Shown piece by piece: positions 7,881-17,169 of a DNA stretch of 64,000 nt. The DNA is from Roseovarius mucosus DSM 17069 (GTDB lineage: Bacteria; Pseudomonadota; Alphaproteobacteria; Rhodobacterales; Rhodobacteraceae): assembly GCF_000768555.3 (NCBI RefSeq), contig NZ_KN293975.1, positions 248,001 through 312,000 on the forward strand. The letters are read 5' to 3'. The position numbers and the translations under genes are program-made. The notes under the pieces were generated by a model. That model did not search any database and was not told the origin of the DNA. It was given only the letters and a program-made list of their open reading frames with translations. Every line of letters starts with the position of its first letter. Position 1 is the stretch's first letter.

Positions 7881-8204
7881 GACCTGATCGGCGATGACGA
7901 GGGGCGCGACCATGACGACGAGGCGGCCTTCTGGGGGATCGACCCGGGCCAGCTCAGTCGTGATCCGTCCGGCCTGGGCAACGGTGTCTGGCCGCAGAAT
8001 GTCCCTGCCGTCCGCGCCTTCCTCGCGGTCTGCAACCAGTGGCGCACCGTCTCGGCCGGGCTCGCAGGGTTCCGCGTGGTGGGCCTCGATTACACGGCCG
8101 CGCGGGCGGGCCTGCGCATGAGCGGCATTCGGATCACGCCCGAGCTTTGGGCCGAGGTGCAGGTGATCGAAGGCGCGGCCGTGGCCGCGATGCGGGAGAG
8201 CTGA
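7848..8204 (+). CDS. tail assembly chaperone -1 frameshift extension (DUF1799-like, GT-type)
   Basis: Read in the -1 frame after the slippery site, 118 further codons run without a stop to TGA at 8202-8204, one base before the tape measure ATG. The product of the shift would be 227 residues. The extension has Trp-rich motifs (KWAGRAWARGD; AAFWGIDPGQL; FLAVCNQWRTV; VVGLDYTAARAGL) that resemble the DUF1799 family, which normally follows the first chaperone gene. No ATG, GTG or TTG with a ribosome site stands near the beginning of this frame, so frameshifting is the likely way it is made, as for lambda G/GT. Confidence 0.75.
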   Translation: MKWAGRAWARGDLIGDDEGRDHDDEAAFWGIDPGQLSRDPSGLGNGVWPQNVPAVRAFLAVCNQWRTVSAGLAGFRVVGLDYTAARAGLRMSGIRITPELWAEVQVIEGAAVAAMRES

Positions 8205-8205
8205 C

Positions 8206-10875
8206 ATGACATTGGTCGCACGGGCCGAGATCCTCATGGACGCCGACCAGGCGAAGGCAGAGCTGCAGGCCACGGGCACCGCCGCCAAAGGGGCGGCCCA
8301 GGACATTCGCGGCGTGGGCACCCAAGGTGCGGCTGCCGCGCGCGGTGTGGGCCAGCTTGGGACTGCCGCCCGGACCTCGGCAACCGGCCTGACCGCCGCC
8401 AGCAGCGCCGCCGAGGTGAACGCGGCGGCGACCCAGAAAGTGGCCTCGGCCAACCGCCTCGCCGCAGGCTCGATGGGCAACCTGGTGGCGCAGGGCAATG
8501 ACGTCGTGCAAATGCTCATCGCCGGGCAGAACCCGCTGACGCTTGCCGTTCAGCAGGGCACCCAGATCACCCAGGTCATCGGCCCCCTCGGGGCCGCAGG
8601 CGCGTTCCGGGCTTTGGGCGGCGCGGTCCTGTCGATGCTGAGCCCGATCAATCTGATCACCATCGGCGCACTGGCGGCAACGGCGGCCGTGGTCAATTGG
8701 TTCACCTCCGCGTCTGAAGAGGGCGAGAGCTTTGCCGATACGGTCGAGGCACTGGAGACCCGGATCGACAGCCTCAAGGACAAGATCGCCGAGGCCTCCG
8801 CCACCCGGCTCGAACTGGCCGAGCGGTTTGGTGAAGGTTTCGTCGAGCGCGCGCAGGACATCCTCGACCGGATCGTCGAGGCCGAAAAGCGGATGGCGCA
8901 GCGCGAGGCCACAGCGAGTATCAACAGTTTTATCGCGGAGAGCGGCGTTGATGTCGGTGCCGCACTTGCGGCGCGCAACCAGAACCCGGCTGCGGCCACG
9001 GGATTTGAACTGGCAACCGACGGGCTGCAATTCGACGTCGCCCGCCAGTTCGAATTGACGGAGGGCCTTTTGGGGCGACTTCGTGCCGGAAATCGCCAGC
9101 TTGTGCAGGAGTTCATCAATGACCTTGCGACGCTCAGCGAGGCCGCGTCCGGCACCTTGGAGGAACAGCTGGCGGCGCTGACGGCTGTCATTGAAAGCTA
9201 CGACGCGCTGGCAGTGGCCTCTGGCAACCGAAACGCGCAAGAAGACGCGCAGCTTCTGCTCCTCCGCCAGCAGCAAATTGAGCTCGCCCGCGTCATCGAG
9301 CTTCAGAAACAAGACCCCGCGCAAAACCGCCAGAATGAGGAAATGCTTGCCTTCCTCGAACTGGTGACCAAGGCCACCGGCGAGCAGCTCAAGGCCGAGG
9401 CGGCGGCGCAAGCCATGCTCTCGACGATGCTTGAGCAGAATGCGATTGCAGAGGCCATCGCACAGCATGGCGAGGACAGCGCCGCCGTGACACGCCTGCG
9501 CGCCCAGTTCGCCCTCAATGCGGCACTTGCGGAGGCCGATGCCTCGGACGCAAGCGTGGAGACCAAAGACGCCCTGCGCGAGGCGGCACAAGCCGCATTC
9601 GAGATCGCCACGAGCGACATTTCCGGCGGCATCCGCGCGGCCGCCGACGAGGCCTCGCGCCTTGCGGCCGAAGTGCGCGGCGCAGTCGACGCGGTAGCTG
9701 ACCTGCAGTCCCAAGGCGAAGTGGGGCTGGAGAACGCCCGCATCCGGGCAGAGTTCCGCGACGATCCTATTGGCCGCGCCGGGGCCTTGGCAGGGGCGCG
9801 GTTCGACCGGGAAACCGCCGTCATAAGGGGTGAGGCCAGCGGTGATCTGGCAACGGTCGACGCCCTCAACGCGCGCCGGGAGGCCGTGGTTGACCTCGCT
9901 CGCGAGACCGCCCGCCTCAACGAGTTGGCCCGCCCCGCGCGCAACGGGTCGCGGGGAGGGTCGCGGGCGTCTTCGGCAAATGAGATTGAGAAAGAGCGCG
10001 AGAATATCGACCGCTTGATTGCCTCCAAGCAGCGCGAGATCGACGCGCTGCGCGAGACCGACCCTGTGCAGCGGGAAATGATCCGCTTGCGTGACCGGCT
10101 CAAGTTCGCGACCGAGGGCCAGCGCGAGGCGATAGAGGCAAAAATAGAGGCGGAAATCGAAGAAACTGCCGCCATGGAGCGCAAGGAGGAGTTTCGCGAC
10201 GCGGTGGGCGACGTCCTGCTCGAGGCCGAAAGCCTGCGCGACGTCTGGAGCGGGATCGGCGACATGATCATCCGCGCGGCCAAGGAGGCGCTGATCCTTG
10301 GCTCCGGGCCTCTGGGCGGTCTCTTTGGCGGCAGCGGCATCCTGGGCGGCCTGGTCAGCGGCATTGGCGGCGGGCTTGGCGACCTCTTTGGTCTGTTCTC
10401 GGGCGGCTCACTCCTGTCCTTCGCGGACGGAGGCCTGCCCGGCTTTGCCAGCGGCGGCGATCCGCGCGTGACCCGCCCCGGCCTCCTTTTGGGCACGGGC
10501 ACCGGCCGAGGCGACAAGATCCCGGCTTTCGTGAGTGCCGGGGAATTCATCATGACGGCCGAGGCCACAGCCCGCAACCGCGCGGTGCTCGAGGCCATGA
10601 ACGCAGGCGCCATCATCCCGGGCTTTGCCGGGGGCGGCCTGCCTTTGCCCGCGCAGGCTGGGAGTACCGCCGGGGCGGCGGGCGGCGCAGGCGCGCAGGG
10701 CAATGGCGTCACGCGCCTGCGGATCGAGCCATCCGAGCTTTTCCACGCTGTGATCGAAGAGCGCGCGCGCGACATGGCAATTGAAGTCACGACGATGGGC
10801 ATAAAGCAATTCATGCGCGACGGCCTGCCGCAGGCCGTCGACCGGATCAACAAAGACCCCAAGAGGCGCGGCTAA
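8206..10875 (+). CDS. phage tail tape measure protein
   Basis: An 889-residue protein, the second longest in the prophage, which sets tail length and helps DNA entry. The N-terminus (ARAEILMDADQAKAELQATG, then GSMGNLVAQGNDVVQMLIAGQNPL and QQGTQITQVIGPLGAAGAF) is characteristic of tape measure proteins of lambda/HK97-like tails. A hydrophobic segment lies near residues 140-165 and a Gly-rich hydrophobic segment near 690-735; between them are long charged helices, for example EKERENIDRLIASKQREID. It follows the chaperone pair and overlaps the next gene by one base (TAATG). Confidence 0.9.
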   Translation: MTLVARAEILMDADQAKAELQATGTAAKGAAQDIRGVGTQGAAAARGVGQLGTAARTSATGLTAASSAAEVNAAATQKVASANRLAAGSMGNLVAQGNDVVQMLIAGQNPLTLAVQQGTQITQVIGPLGAAGAFRALGGAVLSMLSPINLITIGALAATAAVVNWFTSASEEGESFADTVEALETRIDSLKDKIAEASATRLELAERFGEGFVERAQDILDRIVEAEKRMAQREATASINSFIAESGVDVGAALAARNQNPAAATGFELATDGLQFDVARQFELTEGLLGRLRAGNRQLVQEFINDLATLSEAASGTLEEQLAALTAVIESYDALAVASGNRNAQEDAQLLLLRQQQIELARVIELQKQDPAQNRQNEEMLAFLELVTKATGEQLKAEAAAQAMLSTMLEQNAIAEAIAQHGEDSAAVTRLRAQFALNAALAEADASDASVETKDALREAAQAAFEIATSDISGGIRAAADEASRLAAEVRGAVDAVADLQSQGEVGLENARIRAEFRDDPIGRAGALAGARFDRETAVIRGEASGDLATVDALNARREAVVDLARETARLNELARPARNGSRGGSRASSANEIEKERENIDRLIASKQREIDALRETDPVQREMIRLRDRLKFATEGQREAIEAKIEAEIEETAAMERKEEFRDAVGDVLLEAESLRDVWSGIGDMIIRAAKEALILGSGPLGGLFGGSGILGGLVSGIGGGLGDLFGLFSGGSLLSFADGGLPGFASGGDPRVTRPGLLLGTGTGRGDKIPAFVSAGEFIMTAEATARNRAVLEAMNAGAIIPGFAGGGLPLPAQAGSTAGAAGGAGAQGNGVTRLRIEPSELFHAVIEERARDMAIEVTTMGIKQFMRDGLPQAVDRINKDPKRRG

Positions 10876-11543
10876 TGGCAGACCCGCTCGCATTCCCGCT
10901 TTCATTCGCGGAGTTTCAGGCCAGGTTGAAAATCTCGGTCTCGGAATTTTATATCAACACGCCCATGCAGATCGACCGCACGGCGGGCGGTGTGCCACTC
11001 CCTGCCCAGACAGGCGAAAGCAACTGGCGCGGATCGTTTTCTCTTCCCCCCACCAACAACCGCTCGGACGCGGCCCGGATCGACGCGCTCTTGTCCGTGC
11101 TCAACACCCCGGGCGCATCGTTTCTCGTCTATGATCCGGTCAAGACGCACCCGGCGGATGATCCGGCCGGGACGATCCTGGGCGCGGCCACGCCGACGAT
11201 TGCGCAGCTCGACGCAAGCGATGCCCGGATGGTCAAGCTGCAAGGCCTGCCGGGCCAATACTGGCTGCGCGGTGGCGATTTCATTGGCTGGCAATATGGC
11301 AGCAGCCCCACCCGCTACGCCCTGCACCGGGTTGTAAGCGATATTCAGTCGGGCCCGCTCGGCACGACCGACTGGCTTCAGGTGACGCCGCCCATCCAGC
11401 CCGGCATTATCGTCGGGGACCCCGTGACGCTGATCAAGCCCGTGATCAAGGCGCGGCTTGAACCAAATCCGGCCTACGGCGCGCATCGCTCTGGCAGGGC
11501 CGAAGGCGCGCAGTTTTCTTTCGTGCAGATCGTGGGGGTCTGA
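10875..11543 (+). CDS. phage minor tail protein (distal tail region)
   Basis: A 222-residue protein whose ATG overlaps the tape measure stop. It contains FYINTPMQIDRTAGGVPLP, GESNWRGSFSLPP and a PGASFLVYDP segment, and ends in a beta-rich part with VGDPVTLIKPVIKARLEP. In siphophages with this gene order the first gene after the tape measure codes for a distal tail or hub protein. The name is from position and general resemblance only. Confidence 0.65.
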   Translation: MADPLAFPLSFAEFQARLKISVSEFYINTPMQIDRTAGGVPLPAQTGESNWRGSFSLPPTNNRSDAARIDALLSVLNTPGASFLVYDPVKTHPADDPAGTILGAATPTIAQLDASDARMVKLQGLPGQYWLRGGDFIGWQYGSSPTRYALHRVVSDIQSGPLGTTDWLQVTPPIQPGIIVGDPVTLIKPVIKARLEPNPAYGAHRSGRAEGAQFSFVQIVGV

Positions 11544-11544
11544 G

Positions 11545-12246
11545 ATGCGCGACTACGGCACCGCCACTGAGACCATGCTCGCCAGCCTCACCGGCGTCAT
11601 TACCCGGCATCTGGTCTGGGTCCGGCCTCGGCGACGCGACACCGGACTGATCGAGGCGGCAGGGTTTTGGAATGGCCTCGATGTGCGCCAGTTCACGGTG
11701 GGCGCAGAGGTGCGCAGCTATGCCGCTGCCGGGGCGCTGCTGGGGCTTGACCCGATCCGGGGCGAGGTGGGTTTGAACGTGCGCATGCACACGATCCGTT
11801 TTTCGGGCATCCCGGCCACGGTTCTGAACCTGTTGAACACCTATCATCTGCTTGGTGCACCCGTTGAGGTGCATCGCGTGTTCTTCGATCCGGTCAAGGC
11901 TGTGCAGGTGGGCCAGCCCGTGCGCGTGATCAAGGGGTCAGTCGAGGAGATGCCCTTGCCGCGCGCGGCGGAGGGCCAGAGCGCCGAAATCGAAATGACC
12001 GTGGCCAGCGCCGCTCGCGCCCTGACCCGCACCGTGGCCCTCAAGAAATCGGACTCCGCACAACGGCGCATCAACCCGGCGGATCGGGGCCGGGAATATG
12101 CGGCCGTCTCCGGTGCAGTGCCGGTGTTCTGGGGAGCTGGCAAGTCGCAGAACGGCACACCGCCGCCGACGGCAACCGTGCCTGCCACGCCAACAGCAGA
12201 TGACCGCACAGGCGGCTTTTCGGGCAGCGGAGACAATCGCGGATGA
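11545..12246 (+). CDS. phage minor tail / tail hub protein
   Basis: A 233-residue protein starting at ATG 11545, one base after the previous stop; a longer frame from 11458 lies inside the previous gene. It has a beta-rich core (FWNGLDVRQFTVGAEVRSYAA; GLNVRMHTIRFSGIPATV; APVEVHRVFFDP) and a low-complexity Pro/Thr-rich tail. Position between the distal tail protein and the NlpC/P60-like protein fits the hub of a lambda-like tail tip. Family not named with certainty. Confidence 0.65.
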   Translation: MRDYGTATETMLASLTGVITRHLVWVRPRRRDTGLIEAAGFWNGLDVRQFTVGAEVRSYAAAGALLGLDPIRGEVGLNVRMHTIRFSGIPATVLNLLNTYHLLGAPVEVHRVFFDPVKAVQVGQPVRVIKGSVEEMPLPRAAEGQSAEIEMTVASAARALTRTVALKKSDSAQRRINPADRGREYAAVSGAVPVFWGAGKSQNGTPPPTATVPATPTADDRTGGFSGSGDNRG

Positions 12247-12626
12247 GCCGGGCAATGCAACTGATCGATTATCTCGACGCCGTGCGGGCCAAGCGGTTTC
12301 GGCCCGGCTCGCACGACTGCGGCATGTATGTGGCCGGATGGGTGAAGGTGGCGACGGGCGTCGATCACGGTGAGCGGTGGCGCGGGCGCTATCGCAGCAT
12401 GGCAGGCCTCACCCGCGTGATGGCCCAAGACGGCTTTGCCAGCCATGTCGATTACATCGCGAGCCTCTTCCCGGAGATCCCGCCCGCCGTGGCACAGGTG
12501 GGCGATCTGGCGGTGTGCGAGGGCAGCGCCATGGGCATCTTTGCCAGTGACCGCGTGTTCGTGCTGCGGCCTGACGGGCTGGGGCATCTGTCCCGCCTCA
12601 AAGCGGAGAGGGCCTTCCAGATATGA
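12243..12626 (+). CDS. NlpC/P60-like tail protein (DUF6950-like)
   Basis: A 127-residue protein, overlapping both neighbours by ATGA. The motif SHDCGMYVAGWVKVATG places a Cys after an Asp at the start of a helix, as in the catalytic helix of NlpC/P60-like cysteine peptidases carried by phage tails. A short GDLAVCEGSAMGIF strand with a following VGDL-type turn fits the fold; a catalytic His is not obvious. It likely acts on peptidoglycan, or is a structural relic, at the tail tip. Gene order with the J-like protein supports this. Confidence 0.7.
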   Translation: MSRAMQLIDYLDAVRAKRFRPGSHDCGMYVAGWVKVATGVDHGERWRGRYRSMAGLTRVMAQDGFASHVDYIASLFPEIPPAVAQVGDLAVCEGSAMGIFASDRVFVLRPDGLGHLSRLKAERAFQI

Positions 12627-15600
12627 TCCTCTTCTTTGCGATCCTCGCGGCCTTCATCGGAGCACCCAGCGGAGCTTTGGCCGAGCCGATTTCGTCTGCC
12701 ATTGCCATCGCTCTTGCCGCATCAAGCGCGGGAGCTGGCACCTTTGCTGCAATTGCGGCCGGGTTCGGCGCGCTCGGGGCTTTTGCGACGCGGATCATCG
12801 TCGGCGCGGGCCTGTCGCTGCTGAGCCAAGCCTTCGCCAAGAAGCCGAAGGTGAACGGCCAGGGCATCCAGACAGAGCAGACCACAACCGGCGATGTGAC
12901 GGCCGCCAAGTTCGTGGTGGGCACCTACGCCGTCGAGGGTCACGCGGTCGCACCCGCCTATTCCCGGTTCAAGAACAACGGCATCCTGACCTACATTCTT
13001 GAGGTCTCGAATGTCCCCGTCACCGGCCTGACCGGGCGGATCGTTATCAACGGGAAATACTCCGACATCGAAGCGCCCGCCGATAGTTCGGGTCCGTTCA
13101 ATGAAGTGTTTACCGGGTCTGGCCGCCGCATCCTGACAGCGTTCCGGCAGGACGACACCGATCCAACCGCGTGGCTCTGGTTCTATGACGGCACCCAGAC
13201 CAACGCCGCCGAGCCTCTGGTGCGCTATTACGAACACCACGTTGATCGCCCCTGGACAACCGACCACGTCTTGCACGGCACGGCCTATGCTGTGCTGGAG
13301 TTCGCGCTTGATCCCGAGATCTATCAGGGCCTGCCCTCAGTGCGTTTCGAGGTGAAGGGCATCAAGCTCTACGACCCGCGCAAGGATACGACCGTGGGCG
13401 GCTCCGGGCCGCATCGCTGGGATGATCCGACCACGTGGGAATGGACCGACAACCCGCAAGTGATCAATTACAACATCCTGCGCGGTATCACCGTGCCCAC
13501 CGGCGACATCTGGGGCGGGCGGGTCGATGCAGAGGATTTGCCGCTTGATAACTGGTTCGCCGCGATGAACGAGTGCGACGTGCTCGTGGGGGATCGCAAG
13601 CAATACGTGGCCGGGTTCGAGATCAACGTCGAGGAAATGGAACCCGTCGATGTGATCGAGGAAATGAACCGCGCCAGCTTTGCCCAGATGAGCGAGTTTG
13701 GCGGCGTGTTCCGGGTGCGCGTGGGTGCGCCCGCCGCCCCGGTCCTGCATGTTACCGACGCGGATTTCGTAATCACGGAAGGCTCAGTGCTGACACCGTT
13801 CCCGGCGTTCGACACCGTGACCAACGGCATCACCGGCACCTATGTCGAGCCGAACGACATTTGGGAAGGCCGGGATGCCGATCTGATCCTCAATGAGGAT
13901 TGGGTGGCCGAGGATGGCCGTCAGCGCGTCTCGAGCCTTGGCTTGCCAGCCGTGAGCGTCAAGGCGCAGGCGCAGCAACTCTTGAACGCCTATCTGCAGG
14001 ACGGGCGGCGGTTTCGGACCCACCAGATGACATTGCCGCCGTCCTTTGCCCTGGTCGAGCCGCTGGATTCCATCAGCTTCACCTCCGAGGCCTTTGGTTA
14101 CACCAGCAAAGTGTTTGAGGTGATCGAGGTCGAGGACCGCACCGACACGCTCTTGCAGGTCGTGACCGTGCGCGAGCGCGAAGCGGGCGACGTTGCGATC
14201 AAGCCGGAGCTTGAAGTCGCAGCCCCTCTGCCGACCAACGGGCAAACGCCGCCCGCGCCTCTGGTGGTGCCCTTGTCCGTCGCGGCGTTCGATCTGTCGG
14301 ATGGGGCAGGCAATGCGCGCCGCCCGGCAATCCTGCTGACCTGGATGATTGAAAGCCTGCCCGCGATCCGCAACCTGAAATACCAAGTACGCGTGAAGGC
14401 CACGCAAGAGATCGTCGCAGAGGGGACCGCCTCGGTCTCTGATGCGCGTAAACTTGTACCTTTGGACACCCATCTGGCAAACACGGAAATGGAGGCGCAG
14501 GCGCGCTACGTGGCGGATGCGCCGACCGCATGGACGCCGTGGCTCAGCGTGACCACGCCGGATCTGCGGTTGACGCAATCCGACCTCAGCGACGCCCTGC
14601 GCGACCAGTTCGACGCGGCCTTTGCGGTGACACAGGCGCGCCTTGGGGAGGACGGCATTCCGCCGAGCGTGGCTGACCTGTTGAACCGCATCGAGCAGGT
14701 GATCGCCCCGATTGGCCCCGATGATATTCCCGGCACGCCGCATGTCGAACGGTTGGACGGATCGCTGCTGGCCGAGGCGCAGGCGCGAGCGGCGGACGCG
14801 CTGGCCGTCGCGGGCGGTATCCGGGCTGCGCGGGAGCGGATCAAATCTGCGGCGCAGCTGGCGCTCGAGGCCACGGCGCGGGATTTTCTGGCGCGCGATG
14901 AGGTGCGCACCACGCTGGTGGCCGAGGTCGAAGGTGCGCGCGCCGAGGCGGCTGCGGCGCTGACCGTTGTGGCCGACGGGCAGTTGCAGATCGCGCAATC
15001 GGTGCAAACGCTCGAAACCACGACCGCCGATATCGCGGCGCTGGCGCAGACGATTGATCAGGCGCGGATTGATGGCGACGGGGCGCTGGCCAATCAGATC
15101 GCGCTCCTCTCCGTGGGCACGGTCACACAGTTCGACCATGCCGTGATCTGGCATTGGGACACAACCGTCGAGGGCTGGACTGGCGTCTCCAACGCGCCCA
15201 CAGTCACCGCCGACGGCTGGCTCGCCCCCGCTACGGGCAGCGGTGCCGTGTCGCCCGCCGGCCTCGCGATCCCCACGCAGACCTATCGGCAGTTGCGCGC
15301 CCGGTTGCGCCGCAGCGGCGCGCCTGCATGGGCCGCGCAATTCTGGTGGGCAGCCGGGGGCCAAAGCTTTGACGCCACGCGCCGTGTGACCGTTGGAGAG
15401 CCGGAATGGGCCGACGATGTGGCGCTGCTCACGGTCGACCTGGCGTGGTCTGGCATAGTGGACCGGGTGCGGCTCGACCTGCCCGCAGGCGTCGAGATCG
15501 ACTGGCTGGCCGTCGGCCGTCCGGCCCCCGGCGCATCGAGCGCGGATTTGGCCGCAGAGCGCAGCGCGCGGATCTCGCAGGGGCTGGCACAGGCTGATGC

Positions 15601-16975
15601 TATCGAGGCGCTTGGGGCTGAATTGGCCGACCTGGACGGGCGGGCCACCGGCACCGCCGAGGCGCTGGACGCGACCACGGCCCGTGTGACAGACACCGAA
15701 ACGGGCCTCTCGACGCTGACCGACGCGACCACGGCGCTGAGCGGCAGGGTAGACGATGCCGAGACCGGCATCGGCCTAATAGGCGACGCCGTGGATACCC
15801 TGACCCTGCGCACCGAGCAGCTGGAGGGCGGCGAGCGGGTGCAGTCCAATTCTACGCGGGCGGTGCGCTCGCGGATCAAGCTGGCCGGGGATCGGGCGGC
15901 TCAATTGGCGGCTCGGTCGATCCTTGGCAATATTGCGGCGCAAGACCTCTTGTCGCGTGCCAGCCAAGACCTCAACAGCAAGATCGAGCTGACCGACGAT
16001 CAGATCAAGATCGTGGCCGAGGCCGTGACGCTGGTGCAGTCGGCCATTCCGGGGCTGGCCACCGCGGACGCATTGCAGGTTCTGGCGACGGAAGTAACAA
16101 ACGTCGGCGGCGCGGTGACGGCCCTCGCCACGCGCACCTCGACGGTTGAGAGCGCACTCAACACGCCCGAGACCGGTGTTCTGGCGCGCGTCTCGACGGT
16201 CGAGGCCACCCGCGTTACGGAGGCGGAAGCGGTCGGGGCTATCAATCAGATCGTCTCGGTCAAATACGGCGATCTGGCAGCAATGGCCGAAGCTACGGCT
16301 TTCGCCGAGGCGACCGCGAACGGGATTTCAGCAGGCCACGTCGTGCGTCTCAACGGTGCCAACGTGTTTGAAGTGGTCAGCGTGGCTGACGGCATAGAGG
16401 AAGGGGCTACCGTCACCGGGCGCTGGTTAGGGAACTATTTGCGCCTCGACGGCAATGTCGAGGTCACGGGGGATTTCCTCGCGACCAAGATTTTCGCGCA
16501 GGATGTAATCGTCGAGCGGCTGACCGTGACCGAGGAGGTGATCGGCCTCGACGCGGTGGGCAAGATCAGCAACACGCGGCGCTCGATCAATACCGGGGGT
16601 TTGGGCACGGCGTATAGCACCGTCCTGACCCACGTTGCCAGCCACAAATCGCGCGCGTCCGAGCGGCACATGATCCTGTTTTGCCGGATGCAGATCGAAG
16701 GCTCCAGCGCGGCGGCGGGGAACGTCCTGGAATACCGCATCCTGCGCGACGGCGTGCTCATGTCCGGCGTGCCGCCACTCAAGCGCGACGTGCGCCCGGG
16801 TGAGGTGGCCTCGGAATTCTTCGGGATCAAGCAGCGCACGACGGTGGGGTCAACCAGCACCACCTACACGCTCGAGGCCCGCGTTGCGGCCAATGGCGCA
16901 GGCATCTCGGCCGTTACGATCAACACCGGCACCGAAATCTGGACCGAAGAGAAGTCAATCGCGGAGATGACATGA
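12623..16975 (+). CDS. phage tail tip / host specificity protein (J-like)
   Basis: The largest protein of the window, 1450 residues. The first ~75 residues are hydrophobic and Gly/Ala-rich (signal-like, probably a tail-tip or membrane-interacting segment). Then comes the conserved J-like part with SNVPVTGLTGRIVINGKYSD, a FVVGTYAVEGH segment and a fibronectin-like area near residues 560-640. Residues about 700-1200 are Ala/Thr/Asp-rich heptad-like stretches, likely fibrous. The last part (NYLRLDGNVEVTGDFLATKIF onward) resembles the C-terminal domain of J proteins that carry host range. It overlaps both neighbours by four bases. Confidence 0.88.
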   Translation: MILFFAILAAFIGAPSGALAEPISSAIAIALAASSAGAGTFAAIAAGFGALGAFATRIIVGAGLSLLSQAFAKKPKVNGQGIQTEQTTTGDVTAAKFVVGTYAVEGHAVAPAYSRFKNNGILTYILEVSNVPVTGLTGRIVINGKYSDIEAPADSSGPFNEVFTGSGRRILTAFRQDDTDPTAWLWFYDGTQTNAAEPLVRYYEHHVDRPWTTDHVLHGTAYAVLEFALDPEIYQGLPSVRFEVKGIKLYDPRKDTTVGGSGPHRWDDPTTWEWTDNPQVINYNILRGITVPTGDIWGGRVDAEDLPLDNWFAAMNECDVLVGDRKQYVAGFEINVEEMEPVDVIEEMNRASFAQMSEFGGVFRVRVGAPAAPVLHVTDADFVITEGSVLTPFPAFDTVTNGITGTYVEPNDIWEGRDADLILNEDWVAEDGRQRVSSLGLPAVSVKAQAQQLLNAYLQDGRRFRTHQMTLPPSFALVEPLDSISFTSEAFGYTSKVFEVIEVEDRTDTLLQVVTVREREAGDVAIKPELEVAAPLPTNGQTPPAPLVVPLSVAAFDLSDGAGNARRPAILLTWMIESLPAIRNLKYQVRVKATQEIVAEGTASVSDARKLVPLDTHLANTEMEAQARYVADAPTAWTPWLSVTTPDLRLTQSDLSDALRDQFDAAFAVTQARLGEDGIPPSVADLLNRIEQVIAPIGPDDIPGTPHVERLDGSLLAEAQARAADALAVAGGIRAARERIKSAAQLALEATARDFLARDEVRTTLVAEVEGARAEAAAALTVVADGQLQIAQSVQTLETTTADIAALAQTIDQARIDGDGALANQIALLSVGTVTQFDHAVIWHWDTTVEGWTGVSNAPTVTADGWLAPATGSGAVSPAGLAIPTQTYRQLRARLRRSGAPAWAAQFWWAAGGQSFDATRRVTVGEPEWADDVALLTVDLAWSGIVDRVRLDLPAGVEIDWLAVGRPAPGASSADLAAERSARISQGLAQADAIEALGAELADLDGRATGTAEALDATTARVTDTETGLSTLTDATTALSGRVDDAETGIGLIGDAVDTLTLRTEQLEGGERVQSNSTRAVRSRIKLAGDRAAQLAARSILGNIAAQDLLSRASQDLNSKIELTDDQIKIVAEAVTLVQSAIPGLATADALQVLATEVTNVGGAVTALATRTSTVESALNTPETGVLARVSTVEATRVTEAEAVGAINQIVSVKYGDLAAMAEATAFAEATANGISAGHVVRLNGANVFEVVSVADGIEEGATVTGRWLGNYLRLDGNVEVTGDFLATKIFAQDVIVERLTVTEEVIGLDAVGKISNTRRSINTGGLGTAYSTVLTHVASHKSRASERHMILFCRMQIEGSSAAAGNVLEYRILRDGVLMSGVPPLKRDVRPGEVASEFFGIKQRTTVGSTSTTYTLEARVAANGAGISAVTINTGTEIWTEEKSIAEMT

Positions 16976-17166
16976 TGCAGGGCATTCGCAACATCCGAAA
17001 CCAACTGCTCGCCGCATCAGACTGGACGCAGCTTCCCGACGCGCCGCTTGGCTCGGAGGCGCGGGCGGCATGGGCATCCTATCGGCAGGCGCTGCGCGAC
17101 GTGACAAACGGGGTGACGGGCCCCGATCAAATCGAGTGGCCCGCGCGGCCAGATCAGCAGGAGTAA
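16972..17166 (+). CDS. small phage tail chaperone-like protein
   Basis: A 64-residue protein (MMQGIRNIRNQLLAASDWTQ...). The RNQLLAASDWTQLPDAPL then RAAWASYRQALRDV pattern is common in short proteins or domains next to phage tail fibre genes, often called tail assembly chaperone-like. It overlaps the J-like gene by ATGA and is followed three bases later by the fibre gene. Probably helps fold or attach the fibre; inference from pattern and place. Confidence 0.65.
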   Translation: MMQGIRNIRNQLLAASDWTQLPDAPLGSEARAAWASYRQALRDVTNGVTGPDQIEWPARPDQQE

Positions 17167-17169
17167 GAC

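Noticed and set aside
8134-10862. Long minus-strand frames of 526 and 519 codons opposite the tape measure gene.
   Set aside because: Ser/Arg- or Gly/Leu-rich shadow translations; the plus strand carries clear tape measure motifs and overlaps with neighbours.
13784-15364. 526-codon minus-strand frame opposite the J-like gene.
   Set aside because: Arg/Gly/His-rich shadow with no recognisable domain.
14600-16250. Periodic Ala/Thr-rich sequence in the J-like gene looked at as a possible DNA repeat array.
   Set aside because: The periodicity is at the protein level only; the bases are not repeated closely enough for a repeat or CRISPR array.
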